From: Fusobacterium mortiferum | GTDB taxonomy: Bacteria; Fusobacteriota; Fusobacteriia; Fusobacteriales; Fusobacteriaceae | Direction of reading: 5' to 3' | DNA: 51,096 nt | NCBI RefSeq assembly: GCF_016900045.1 | Contig: NZ_JACSNP010000012.1 | Location: forward strand, 1 to 51,096 | In this document: piece after piece, positions 9,116 through 18,361 of the stretch | Position numbering within the stretch: position 1 is the stretch's first letter | Layout of the letters: each line of letters starts with the position of its first letter | Position numbers and translations under genes: made by a program | The notes under the pieces: model-generated | Databases searched by the model: none | Seen by the model: only the letters and a program-made list of their open reading frames with translations | Told to the model about the DNA's origin: nothing

Positions 9116-11659
9116 ATGTCAAATATAAATAACAGATACATAGAAGATGAAATGAAAGAATCATACCTTGATTATTCAATGAGTGTTATTGTAAGTAGAG
9201 CTCTTCCAGATGTAAGAGATGGAATGAAGCCAGTACACAGAAGAATACTTTTTGCTATGAATGAGCTTGGTATGAGTTATGATAAACCATATAAAAAGTC
9301 AGCGAGAATCGTTGGGGAAGTACTAGGTAAGTACCATCCACATGGAGACTCTGCTGTATATAGTACAATGGTTAGAATGGCTCAAGACTTTAACTACAGA
9401 TACCCACTAATCTCTGGACATGGAAACTTTGGTTCTATAGATGGGGACTCTGCAGCAGCAATGAGATATACTGAAGCTAGAATGGCAAAGATAAGTAATG
9501 AACTTTTAGAGGATATAGATAAAAATACAATAGACTTTAGAAAGAACTTCGATGATTCATTAGATGAACCAACAGTATTGCCAGCAAAGTTACCAAACCT
9601 ACTACTTAATGGAGCTACAGGAATAGCAGTAGGAATGGCTACAAATATACCTCCTCATAACTTAGGAGAGGTAGTAGATGGAACACTTGCTCTTATAGAT
9701 AATCCAGAGTTAACTCCACTAGATTTAATGGAGTATATAAAGGGACCAGATTTCCCTACTGGAGGAATAATAGATGGTGATAAAGGTATAAAAGATGCCT
9801 ATATGACTGGTAGAGGAAAAGTAAGAGTAAGAGGAAAAATTGAGACAGAAGAGTTGAAAAATGGTAAAATAAATATTATAATAAGAGAAATACCATATCA
9901 ACTAAATAAGGCAACTCTAATAGAAAGAATTGCTGAATTAGTAAAGGATAAGAAGATAGTTGGAATTTCAGATCTAAGAGATGAATCAGATAGAGATGGA
10001 ATAAGAGTTGTAATAGAATTGAAAAAGGGAGAGGAGCCAGAATTAATTCTAAATAAGCTTTATAAATATACTGAGTTACAAAGTACATTTGGAATAATAA
10101 TGCTAGCTCTAGTAAATAATACTCCTAAAGTATTAAACTTAAAACAGATCATAGAAGAGTACATAAAACATAGATTTGAAGTAATAACTAGAAGAACAAA
10201 GTTCAACTTAGATAAGGCTGAAAAAAGAGGTCACATCTTACAAGGATATAGAATAGCTCTAAACAATATTGATAGAATTATAGAGCTTATAAGAGGGGCT
10301 ACAGATGGAAACCAAGCTAGAGAGCAGTTAGTAGAGAAGTATGGATTTACTGATGTTCAAGCTAGAGCTATACTTGATATGAAGCTACAAAGATTGACTG
10401 GGCTTGAAAGAGATAAGGTAGAGGCTGAATATCAAGAGATAGAGAGATACATAGCTGAGTTGAGAGATATATTAGCAAATGATAGCAAAATATATGAGAT
10501 AATGAAAACAGAGCTTCAAGAGTTAAAAGATAAGTATAATGACGATAGAAGAACAATTATTGAGAAAGAGAGAAAAGAGATAACTCCAGAGGACCTAATC
10601 AAAGATGAAGAGGTAATACTTACATTTACAAATAAAGGATATGTAAAGAGAATGGAACTAAGTAAGTATAAGGCTCAAAGAAGAGGTGGAAAGGGAGTAG
10701 CAAGTCAAAATACTGTAGAAGATGACTTTGTAGAGAATATAGAGTCAGCTAGCAACCTAGATACTCTTATGATATTTACAAACCAAGGAAGAGTATACAA
10801 TATAAAAGTATATGAGATTCCAGAGACTTCTAAGCAATCTAGAGGTAGATTGATAGGAAATATCATAAAATTAAAAGATGATGAGAAGATAAGAGCTATC
10901 ATAAAAACAAGAGAGTTTTCAAGTGAGAATGAGGTTATTTTTGTAACTAAAGAAGGAATAATCAAGAAAACTAACTTGAGTGAATTTAAAAATATAAATA
11001 GTTCTGGATTAAAAGCTATTAAATTGAAGGAAAAAGATGATATAATATATGTAGGACTTATTCAAGATATTGAAAAAGAGGAGTTACTATTAGCAACTCA
11101 ACAGGGATATTCAATCAGATTTGATTGTGGAGAGATAAGAGCTACAGGTAGAGATACTATGGGAGTGAAGGGGCTTGTACTTAGAGATGAGGATACAGTT
11201 GTTTCAGCACTTCTTATCAAGGATAAGGAGAATAGTAGTATCTTAACTATCACAGAAAATGGATATGGAAAGAGAACTAGAATAGATGAGTACCCATTAC
11301 AATCAAGATATGGTAAGGGAGTTATCAACTTGAGATGTAGTGCTAAGACAGGGGCTGTAGTGTCAGTATTATCAGTAACTACTGGTGAAGAGTTAATGGC
11401 TATTACATCTTCAGGAGTTGTTATTAGAATAGCTGTTGAGGATATAGTGTTATATGGTAGAGCTACTCAAGGGGTTATCATTATGAAGGTAAATGGTAAG
11501 GATGAGAAAGTTGTATCTATAACAAGAGTAAAATCAGAAGATAGTGAAAATGAAGAGGCTCAAATTGTCGATGAAGATTTGTTACAGAATGAGGAATCTA
11601 CTTCAATAGGGGATACAAACTCTGAGGAAGATGAAATAATAGAAGAGACAGTAGAGTAA
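9116..11659 (+). CDS. gyrA: DNA gyrase subunit A
   Basis: DNA-cleaving subunit of gyrase. At 847 aa it has the winged-helix and tower region, the catalytic tyrosine (Y118 in [10 protein letters not shown]), and a C-terminal beta-pinwheel with the GyrA box QRRGGKG. The last ~40 residues form an acidic tail. The quinolone-determining region reads [14 protein letters not shown]: Ser79 matches E. coli Ser83, while Ser83 stands where E. coli has Asp87. The strong AGGAGGG (9084-9090) is 25 nt from the ATG, which is unusually far, but no in-frame start lies nearer and the N-terminus is standard. It has its own promoter rather than read-through from gyrB. Confidence 0.98.
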   Translation: MSNINNRYIEDEMKESYLDYSMSVIVSRALPDVRDGMKPVHRRILFAMNELGMSYDKPYKKSARIVGEVLGKYHPHGDSAVYSTMVRMAQDFNYRYPLISGHGNFGSIDGDSAAAMRYTEARMAKISNELLEDIDKNTIDFRKNFDDSLDEPTVLPAKLPNLLLNGATGIAVGMATNIPPHNLGEVVDGTLALIDNPELTPLDLMEYIKGPDFPTGGIIDGDKGIKDAYMTGRGKVRVRGKIETEELKNGKINIIIREIPYQLNKATLIERIAELVKDKKIVGISDLRDESDRDGIRVVIELKKGEEPELILNKLYKYTELQSTFGIIMLALVNNTPKVLNLKQIIEEYIKHRFEVITRRTKFNLDKAEKRGHILQGYRIALNNIDRIIELIRGATDGNQAREQLVEKYGFTDVQARAILDMKLQRLTGLERDKVEAEYQEIERYIAELRDILANDSKIYEIMKTELQELKDKYNDDRRTIIEKERKEITPEDLIKDEEVILTFTNKGYVKRMELSKYKAQRRGGKGVASQNTVEDDFVENIESASNLDTLMIFTNQGRVYNIKVYEIPETSKQSRGRLIGNIIKLKDDEKIRAIIKTREFSSENEVIFVTKEGIIKKTNLSEFKNINSSGLKAIKLKEKDDIIYVGLIQDIEKEELLLATQQGYSIRFDCGEIRATGRDTMGVKGLVLRDEDTVVSALLIKDKENSSILTITENGYGKRTRIDEYPLQSRYGKGVINLRCSAKTGAVVSVLSVTTGEELMAITSSGVVIRIAVEDIVLYGRATQGVIIMKVNGKDEKVVSITRVKSEDSENEEAQIVDEDLLQNEESTSIGDTNSEEDEIIEETVE

Positions 11660-11698
11660 TCTGTTGTTTCAGTACATAAAAATATGGGGTGATATATT

Positions 11699-12466
11699 AT
11701 GAGAAGAGCATTAGTTTTATTTGGGAACGAAATAGAAAGAGGAAGTTTAGCAGAGAGTGCAACTTTCTTAGAAAAGGAACTAGGATTTAAAATATACCCT
11801 CTTTACGTAAAGGATATAGCAAGAGAAAAACTTATGTCAGCTACAGATGGACTTATGGTAGCAGGAAGAGCACCTTTTATAGTTCAAGGTTGGGAAGAGA
11901 TAGAGAGAGCTGAAATTCAAGTGATTGAAGAGGTTCTAAAAGAGAAGGGAATCAAAGCTAAATTAAAAGTAGATATCGGAGATGTAGCTGAGGTTGTAAC
12001 TGAGCATATGAAAAAATGTGACCTATTAGTTATAGGAAAAAATGATATCTTAACTGAAAAAGAGATAGATATCCTAAAAGGAAACTATAAATCATTACTA
12101 CTTATTGGAGAAAAGCCTCTAAAAGCTATGAAAAATGTAGTTATAGGAAATGATAATGGAGTTAAGGTAAATAGAAGTTGTTATCACTTTATCAATCTTT
12201 TCCCAGAGGTTAAATGTTTCTCATCATTTGTTATCAACAAAGAGATTGAAGAGAATGCACTTGTTGAGTACTTAGAGGGACATGATAAGAAGATAGTTCA
12301 TGAAGAGCTTACAACAACTGATTACAACGATGTATTAGCAAGAGTGGATGAAGCAGATCTATTTATTATGGGAAATTTAAGTAGAAGCTACTTCTTTGAA
12401 AAAATAATAGGAAAAAATGGAATTAAATTATTAGAAAAAGGAAAGGCACCTATATTTATAGGATAG
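11699..12466 (+). CDS. Usp-like two-domain protein, function unknown
   Basis: 255 aa, soluble, with no signal peptide. The N-terminal half starts MRRALVLFGNEIERGSLAES and ends in strands such as CDLLVIGKND. The C-terminal half repeats the plan, with NVVIGNDNG and DLFIMGNLSRSYFFEK and a terminal KGKAPIFIG. Alternating hydrophobic strands, helices and closing nucleotide-loop-like glycines suggest a tandem universal-stress-protein (HUP) fold. The exact Usp ATP-binding GxxGxxS motif is not obvious, so nucleotide binding is uncertain. It follows gyrA by 39 nt and precedes a phosphoesterase by 17 nt, probably in one operon. Confidence 0.72.
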   Translation: MRRALVLFGNEIERGSLAESATFLEKELGFKIYPLYVKDIAREKLMSATDGLMVAGRAPFIVQGWEEIERAEIQVIEEVLKEKGIKAKLKVDIGDVAEVVTEHMKKCDLLVIGKNDILTEKEIDILKGNYKSLLLIGEKPLKAMKNVVIGNDNGVKVNRSCYHFINLFPEVKCFSSFVINKEIEENALVEYLEGHDKKIVHEELTTTDYNDVLARVDEADLFIMGNLSRSYFFEKIIGKNGIKLLEKGKAPIFIG

Positions 12467-12483
12467 GAAATTAGGAAGTAAAG

Positions 12484-12942
12484 ATGAAAGTTTTAGTAAT
12501 TTCGGACTCACACCAAAGATTGGATAGATTAGTAGATATATATGAGTTGGAGAAGCCAGATGTAGTGATCTGTGCAGGGGACCATAGTAAAGATGGTGAG
12601 GAGCTTTCCTTTGTTTGTCCAGATTCTAAATACTATATAGTAAGAGGAAATTGCGACATATTTGATAGAAGACATGAAGATGAGATGATATTTGAGCTAG
12701 AGGGATTTAAGATCCTTCTAGCTCATGGTCATGAATATGGAGTAAAATCTGGGTATGAGTGGATAGAGGAGAGAGGAAGAAGATTAAACTGTGATATCGT
12801 TATTTTTGGACATACTCATATTCAATATTTATTTTCAAAAAATGGAATTACACTATTTAATCCAGGAGCTGTATATGGGAGAGAATATGGTATATTGGAA
12901 ATAGATGGGAATAGATTCCAGTTTTATCATAAAAGTATATAA
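12484..12942 (+). CDS. YfcE/MJ0936-family metallophosphoesterase
   Basis: The 152-aa protein has all metal-binding motifs of the small calcineurin-like phosphoesterases: DSHQ (8-11), GDH, the RGNCD block, HGHEYG and GHTH. These coordinate two metals, usually Mn, for phosphodiester hydrolysis. YfcE relatives cleave model phosphodiesters, and the natural substrate is usually unknown. It sits 17 nt after the Usp-like gene and 40 nt before pheS. Confidence 0.92.
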   Translation: MKVLVISDSHQRLDRLVDIYELEKPDVVICAGDHSKDGEELSFVCPDSKYYIVRGNCDIFDRRHEDEMIFELEGFKILLAHGHEYGVKSGYEWIEERGRRLNCDIVIFGHTHIQYLFSKNGITLFNPGAVYGREYGILEIDGNRFQFYHKSI

Positions 12943-12982
12943 ATTTTTAAAATATATAAGCCTTTTAAACTAGGGAGGAAAA

Positions 12983-13999
12983 ATGAAAGAAAAGGTAGCA
13001 CAGCTAAAAGAAACTGCTGGATTAAGTATTGAAAAAGCAGAATCTTTACAAGAATTAGAAGATATTAGAGTAAAACTACTTGGGAAAAAAGGGGAATTAA
13101 CAGAGATTTCTAAGGGGATGAAAAATCTTACTCCTGAGGAGAGACCAGTTGTAGGTCAATTAGTAAATGAGTTAAGAGAGTATATCAGCTCAAAATTAGA
13201 TGCTAAAAACCTTGAATTAAAAGAGAAGGAAAAGAATAAGAGACTAGCTGAAGAGGTTATTGATATAACACTTCCAGGAAAGAGAAATACTCTTGGAACT
13301 ACACACCCAATAACTGATACTATGAACTTTATGAAAGAGATATTCATAGAGATGGGATTTGATGTGGCAGATGGACCAGAGGTAGAGCTAGTAAAATATA
13401 ACTTTGATGCTTTAAATATTCCAGAAACTCATCCATCAAGAGATATAACAGATACATTTTATATCAATGATGATGTTGTTTTAAGAACACAAACATCACC
13501 AGTTCAAGTAAGATATATGTTAGAGCACAAGCCACCATTTAGAATGATATGTCCAGGTAAGGTATACAGACCAGATTACGATATATCTCATACACCTATG
13601 TTCCACCAAATGGAAGGACTTATGATAGGAGAGAACATCTCTTTTGCTAACTTTAAAGCTATATTAACAGAGTCATTAAAGAAGATGTTTGGAGATACAG
13701 AAGTTAGATTCAGACCACACTTTTTCCCATTTACAGAGCCATCTGCAGAGGTAGATATCCAATGTGCTGTATGTAAAGGAAAAGGATGTAGAATGTGTAA
13801 AGACAGTGGTTGGGTAGAGATTATGGGTTGTGGAATGGTAGACCCAGAGGTTCTAAAAGCTGTTGGATATGACCCTGAGGAAGTAAGTGGATTTGCTTTC
13901 GGAATGGGAATAGAGAGAGTAGCTATGTTAAGACGTGGTATAAATGATTTAAGAGCTTTCTTTGAAAACGATGTAAGATTTTTAAAACAATTTAAGTAA
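12983..13999 (+). CDS. pheS: Phenylalanyl-tRNA synthetase alpha subunit
   Basis: Catalytic subunit of the alpha2-beta2 enzyme that charges tRNA-Phe. The N-terminal coiled coil (1-90) binds tRNA. Class II motif 2 is around ICPGKVYRPDYDISHTPMFH and motif 3 is GMGIERVAMLRRGINDLR at the C-terminus. A CxxC-type cluster (CAVCKGKGCRMC) is seen in many PheS. At 338 aa it is of normal size, with GGGAGG 6 nt before ATG. pheT follows 15 nt downstream. No T-box leader fits in the short upstream gap. Confidence 0.97.
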   Translation: MKEKVAQLKETAGLSIEKAESLQELEDIRVKLLGKKGELTEISKGMKNLTPEERPVVGQLVNELREYISSKLDAKNLELKEKEKNKRLAEEVIDITLPGKRNTLGTTHPITDTMNFMKEIFIEMGFDVADGPEVELVKYNFDALNIPETHPSRDITDTFYINDDVVLRTQTSPVQVRYMLEHKPPFRMICPGKVYRPDYDISHTPMFHQMEGLMIGENISFANFKAILTESLKKMFGDTEVRFRPHFFPFTEPSAEVDIQCAVCKGKGCRMCKDSGWVEIMGCGMVDPEVLKAVGYDPEEVSGFAFGMGIERVAMLRRGINDLRAFFENDVRFLKQFK

Positions 14000-14014
14000 T
14001 TCTGGAGGAGAGTA

Positions 14015-16402
14015 ATGTTAATTTCTTTAGACTGGCTAAAACAGTATGTAGATATAAAAGAGGATATAAAAGAGTTAGACAATGCCCTAACTATGATAGG
14101 ACAAGAAGTTGAAGCCATAGATATTCAAGGAAAAGGACTAGATAACGTAGTTATTGGTCACATAGTTGAGTATGGAAAACACCCTAACTCTGATAAATTA
14201 ACACTTGTAAGAGTGGACGTTGGAACAGGAGAGCCATTACAAATAGTTTGTGGAGCTCCAAACCATAAATTAGGAGATAAGGTAGTTGTAGCTAAGATCG
14301 GAGCTGTACTTCCTGGAGATTTCAAAATTAAAAAGAGCAAAATAAGAGATGTTGAATCTTTTGGAATGCTTTGCTCACAAGTAGAGCTTGGAATAGGAGA
14401 GGATGGAGATGGAATAATAATCCTTCCTGAAGATGCTCCTATAGGTCAAGAGTATAGAAAGTATGCTGGACTTGATGATGTAATATTTGAATTAGAGATT
14501 ACACCAAATAGACCAGATTGTCTATCTCACATAGGTATAGCAAGAGAGATAGCAGCTTACTACGGAAGAAAAGTAAAATATCCATCAGCAATATATACAG
14601 AGGCTATAGAAGCAACTACTTCAGTAGCTAAGGTAAATATTGAAGATAAAGATAGATGTAAGAGATACATGGGAAGAGTAGTAAGAAATGTTACTGTAGG
14701 AGAATCACCAGAGTGGTTAAAGAAGAGAATAAGAGCTATGGGATTAAAACCTATAAATAACATAGTGGATATAACAAACTTTGTTATGTTTGAATATAAC
14801 CAACCTATGCATGCTTTTGATTTAGATAAGGTATCAAATGAAAGTATAAATGTAAGAGCTGCTCATGCAGGAGAGAAGATAGTAACTCTTGATGGAGTAG
14901 AGAGAGAGCTTAATAATAAAGAGCTTGTTATAGCTGACGATGAAAAAGTTATTGCAATAGCTGGAATAATCGGAGGAATGGGAACAGAGATAACTGCTGA
15001 AACAAAAAATGTATTCTTAGAGGTAGCATACTTCACTCCAGAAAATATCAGAAAAACTGGTAGAAGACTTGGAATATCTACAGATTCTTCATATAGAAAT
15101 GAGAGAGGAATAGATATCGAAGGTATACCAGATGCAAGTGAAAGAGCTGCAGCTCTAATAGTTGCAATAGCTGGAGGAGAGCTTTTAGATGGAGCTATTG
15201 ATAAGTATGTAGAAAAACCTAAGAAAATAGAGATTCCATTAAGCTTAGAAAAGTTAAATAAATTTGTTGGTAAGGAGTTACCATCAGATACTGTAGGAAA
15301 AATATTAAGTAACCTAGGTCTTGGAATAAAAACACTATCTCAAGATACTCTACTTATAACACCACCTACATATAGAGGAGATTTAACTAGAACTGCTGAT
15401 ATCTATGAAGAGATTATCAGAATATATGGATTTGAAAATATTGAACCTATAATGCCTGTTGAAAATATACAAGCTGGTAAAAAAGCTGAAAATATAGATT
15501 TAATAGATAGTACAAAGGAGATATTAAGAGAGATTGGACTTCAAGAGGTAATCAACTACTCATTTATCCCTAGAAATGTTGTAGATATCTTAAATATAAA
15601 AGAGAGTGTAATAGAGATTAAAAACCCTCTAAGTGAAGATATGGCAATATTAAGACCTACATTGATGTGGAGTGTACTTTCAAATATAAGAGATAACATC
15701 AATAGAAATCAATTTGATTTAAGATTCTGTGAAGTTTCAAGAGTGTTCTCACCTGCTCAAGAGTTAGCTAATGAGGAGTTAAGAATCTGTATAGGATTAG
15801 CAGGAAGACCAGAGAGAACTCTATGGGATCCAAAACCAGAAGCTTATGATTTCTATACAATTAAAGGATATGTAGAGAAGCTTATGGAGTATATGGGAGT
15901 TACTAAATACAGATTAGAGAGAAGTTCAAACAGTAATTTCCACCCAGGTAGAAGTGCAGAGTTAAGAATAGGAAATGATATAATAGGTGTATTTGGAGAG
16001 ATCCATCCAGATGTTCAAGAGAAAATGGAGATAAAGAGAGAGAGAGTATATATAGCAGAAATCGATTTAACTAAGTGTGTAAAATATATAAAGAACTCTA
16101 CTAAATATGAAAAAATAGTAAAATATCCAGAAGTAACTAGAGATTTGGCTATTGTTCTTTCTAAAGATGTACTTGTAGGAAATATGATTGAAAACTTAAA
16201 AAGAGTATCTCCAATAATAGAAAAAATAGATATATTTGATGTATATGAGGGAGAAAAAATAGATGCAGATAAGAAATCTGTAGCTATCAGTATAGTACTA
16301 AGAGATAAAGAGAAGACTCTAGATGAGAAAGAGATAAAAACAGCAATAGATAAGATACTAACAACTATCTCTAAAGATTACAATGGAGAGATAAGACAGT
16401 AG
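14015..16402 (+). CDS. pheT: Phenylalanyl-tRNA synthetase beta subunit
   Basis: 795 aa, the usual length. It carries an N-terminal EMAP/OB tRNA-binding domain (about 40-150, with GHIVEYGKHPNSDKLTLVRV) and the B3/B4 editing domain that clears Tyr-tRNA-Phe. The B5 and catalytic-like core follow, with a C-terminal ferredoxin-fold anticodon-binding domain (KYPEVTRDLAIVLSKDV onward). GGAGGAG precedes the ATG. It is the last gene of the unit and is followed by a strong terminator. Confidence 0.97.
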   Translation: MLISLDWLKQYVDIKEDIKELDNALTMIGQEVEAIDIQGKGLDNVVIGHIVEYGKHPNSDKLTLVRVDVGTGEPLQIVCGAPNHKLGDKVVVAKIGAVLPGDFKIKKSKIRDVESFGMLCSQVELGIGEDGDGIIILPEDAPIGQEYRKYAGLDDVIFELEITPNRPDCLSHIGIAREIAAYYGRKVKYPSAIYTEAIEATTSVAKVNIEDKDRCKRYMGRVVRNVTVGESPEWLKKRIRAMGLKPINNIVDITNFVMFEYNQPMHAFDLDKVSNESINVRAAHAGEKIVTLDGVERELNNKELVIADDEKVIAIAGIIGGMGTEITAETKNVFLEVAYFTPENIRKTGRRLGISTDSSYRNERGIDIEGIPDASERAAALIVAIAGGELLDGAIDKYVEKPKKIEIPLSLEKLNKFVGKELPSDTVGKILSNLGLGIKTLSQDTLLITPPTYRGDLTRTADIYEEIIRIYGFENIEPIMPVENIQAGKKAENIDLIDSTKEILREIGLQEVINYSFIPRNVVDILNIKESVIEIKNPLSEDMAILRPTLMWSVLSNIRDNINRNQFDLRFCEVSRVFSPAQELANEELRICIGLAGRPERTLWDPKPEAYDFYTIKGYVEKLMEYMGVTKYRLERSSNSNFHPGRSAELRIGNDIIGVFGEIHPDVQEKMEIKRERVYIAEIDLTKCVKYIKNSTKYEKIVKYPEVTRDLAIVLSKDVLVGNMIENLKRVSPIIEKIDIFDVYEGEKIDADKKSVAISIVLRDKEKTLDEKEIKTAIDKILTTISKDYNGEIRQ

Positions 16403-16410
16403 TAAATTGG

Positions 16411-16459
16411 AGAGTGAAAAAAGCTAGAAGAGAGTTATAGCTTTCTTCACTCTTTTTTT
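16411..16459 (+). terminator. Terminator after pheT
   Basis: AGAGTGAA (16411-16418) pairs with TTCACTCT (16445-16452), with an inner AAGCT/AGCTT helix, and a T-run extends to 16459. Confidence 0.9.
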
Positions 16460-16486
16460 ATAAAAAGATTTAGGGAGGAAAGAGGT

Positions 16487-17695
16487 ATGGATAGTTTAAA
16501 AGAGTTATTTAAAATTGGAAATGGACCATCAAGCTCACACACTATGGGGCCAGAGAGGGCAGCAAAAAAATTTAAGGCTAAAAATCCAGAGGCTAAGAGA
16601 TTTGAAGTTGAACTTTACGGTTCTCTAGCTCTTACGGGAAAGGGACATCTTACAGATTGGATAATTGTAGAGACAATGAAACCTATACCAACAGAGATAG
16701 TATGGAAGCCAGAGGTGGTACATAAGTATCATACAAATGGAATGCTATTTAAAGCCTTTGATGAGAGTGGGAAAAAATTGGATGAATGGTTGGTATTCTC
16801 TGTTGGGGGAGGAACTATAATGGAGGAGAACCAAGAGAGAAGAGGTGGACAGGAAGTCTATAGATTGAACTCTATGGAGGAGATAAAGAGCTGGTGTGAA
16901 GAGAATCAGAAAGAGTTATGGGAGTATGTTGTAGAGTGTGAAGGAAAAGAGATATTTGATTTCTTAAAAGATATTTGGCAAGCTATGGAGCAGGCAGTAG
17001 AGAGGGGAATAAATACTACTGGAGTACTGCCAGGAAGCTTAAAATATCCAAGAAAAGCGTCAAATTTCTATAGAAAGGCTAGAAATAATCACAGTAGAGG
17101 AGGATTTCTAGGTAGAATATTTGCCTATACATTAGCTGTATCAGAGGAGAATGGTGGTGGAGGTAGAGTAGTTACCGCACCAACATGTGGAGCTTGTGGA
17201 GTTGTACCGGGACTTCTGTATGCTCTAAGAGAGGAGTATGATCTACATGAGGATGAGATCTTAAAAAGCCTAGCAATAGCAGGACTTATAGGAAACCTTA
17301 TCAAAGAGAATGCAACTATTTCTGGAGCAGAGGGAGGTTGTCAGGCTGAGGTTGGTTCAGCTTGTTCAATGGCTGCAGCAATGGCATGTTTCCTATTGGG
17401 AGGTTCATTGGCTCAGATAGAGTATGCAGCAGAGATGGCACTAGAACACCACCTTGGATTAACTTGTGACCCAGTTGGTGGATATGTACAGGTACCTTGT
17501 ATTGAGAGAAATGCAGCGGCAGCAGCAAGAGCTTTAGATGCTGCAGCATATAGCCTATATACAGATGGAAAGCATAAGGTAACCTTTGACCAAGTTGTAA
17601 AGACTATGGGAGAGACAGGAAAGGATTTAAAACAGGAGTATAGAGAGACATCTTTAGGAGGTCTTGCAAAATTTACATTTAATGCAGAATGCTAG
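16487..17695 (+). CDS. sdaA: L-serine ammonia-lyase, iron-sulfur type, single chain
   Basis: Oxygen-sensitive [4Fe-4S] enzyme that deaminates L-serine to pyruvate. The 402-aa chain fuses the beta-type domain (N-terminus with GPSSSHTMGPERAA) to the alpha-type domain. The probable cluster ligands are the cysteines in APTCGACG, EGGCQAEVGSACS and TCDPVGG. In an amino-acid fermenting anaerobe it feeds pyruvate to ferredoxin reduction, and the ferredoxin-using rnf operon lies just downstream. AGGGAGG precedes the ATG. pth starts 13 nt after the stop, so the two are probably co-transcribed. The symbol is by family; sdaAB-type names are also used. Confidence 0.94.
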   Translation: MDSLKELFKIGNGPSSSHTMGPERAAKKFKAKNPEAKRFEVELYGSLALTGKGHLTDWIIVETMKPIPTEIVWKPEVVHKYHTNGMLFKAFDESGKKLDEWLVFSVGGGTIMEENQERRGGQEVYRLNSMEEIKSWCEENQKELWEYVVECEGKEIFDFLKDIWQAMEQAVERGINTTGVLPGSLKYPRKASNFYRKARNNHSRGGFLGRIFAYTLAVSEENGGGGRVVTAPTCGACGVVPGLLYALREEYDLHEDEILKSLAIAGLIGNLIKENATISGAEGGCQAEVGSACSMAAAMACFLLGGSLAQIEYAAEMALEHHLGLTCDPVGGYVQVPCIERNAAAAARALDAAAYSLYTDGKHKVTFDQVVKTMGETGKDLKQEYRETSLGGLAKFTFNAEC

Positions 17696-17708
17696 AAGGA
17701 GAGAAGAG

Positions 17709-18269
17709 ATGAAGTTAATAGTAGGATTAGGAAACCCAGGAAGTAAGTATGAGAAGACAAGACACAATATAGGATTTGAAGTTATCAACTATCTTCAAAA
17801 GGACTTAGGGATAACAAATGAGAAGGAGAAATTCCAAGGACTTATAAGTGAAAAAAATATAGATGGGGAGAAGGTACTTTTTCTAAAACCACAAACTTTT
17901 ATGAATCTAAGTGGAAACTCAATAATAGAGGTTATAAATTTCTATAAACTAAATCCAAAGACAGATTTAGTGGTAATATATGATGATATGGACCTACCAG
18001 TAGGAAAGTTGAGAGTAAAAGAGAAAGGAAGCTCTGGTGGACATAATGGAATAAAATCTATTATATCTCACTTAGGAGATGAGTTTTTACGTATAAAGTG
18101 TGGGATAGGAAAACCTAAGGACAATACTATTGACTTCGTATTGGGACAGTTTAGTAAAAGTGAACAAGAAGAGGTAACATTGATGATAGAGAATGCAAGT
18201 AAATGTGCATGTGATATTATCCAAGATGTCGAATTAAGTAAAATAATGCAAAAATATAACAAAAAATGA
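17709..18269 (+). CDS. pth: Peptidyl-tRNA hydrolase
   Basis: Releases tRNA from peptidyl-tRNA that drops off ribosomes. The 186-aa product has the family motifs: MKLIVGLGNPGSKYEKTRHN with the catalytic His, FLKPQTFMNLSG, and YDDMDLPVGKLRVKEKGSSG followed by GHNGIKSI. I chose ATG 17709, which has AGGAGAG about 7 nt upstream and gives the exact Pth N-terminus. A longer in-frame opening from 17664 overlaps sdaA and adds non-homologous residues. Confidence 0.96.
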   Translation: MKLIVGLGNPGSKYEKTRHNIGFEVINYLQKDLGITNEKEKFQGLISEKNIDGEKVLFLKPQTFMNLSGNSIIEVINFYKLNPKTDLVVIYDDMDLPVGKLRVKEKGSSGGHNGIKSIISHLGDEFLRIKCGIGKPKDNTIDFVLGQFSKSEQEEVTLMIENASKCACDIIQDVELSKIMQKYNKK

Positions 18270-18290
18270 TCAAAATAATTGCAAAAACCA

Positions 18291-18319
18291 TTGAGAATTA
18301 GCAATAAATGTGATACACT
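18291..18319 (+). promoter_or_regulatory. Predicted promoter of the rnf operon
   Basis: TTGAGA (18291-18296), a 17-nt spacer and TACACT (18314-18319), preceded by TGA as in an extended -10. It lies 42 nt upstream of the rnfC ATG in the only gap before the operon. Confidence 0.75.
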
Positions 18320-18361
18320 TAGTTTAGTAGAAATTAACTTTAAAGTGAAAGGAGATTAATT

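Noticed and set aside
12943-12982. T-box or attenuator ahead of pheS
   Set aside because: The gap is 40 nt, too short for a T-box, and holds no terminator hairpin.
13588-14118. Minus-strand frame of 176 codons opposite pheS/pheT
   Set aside because: It is a shadow of two firmly identified genes and would span their junction antisense without promoter or ribosome site.
17664-17708. Longer N-terminus of pth beginning inside sdaA
   Set aside because: The added residues are not Pth-like, and the ribosome site fits the ATG at 17709.
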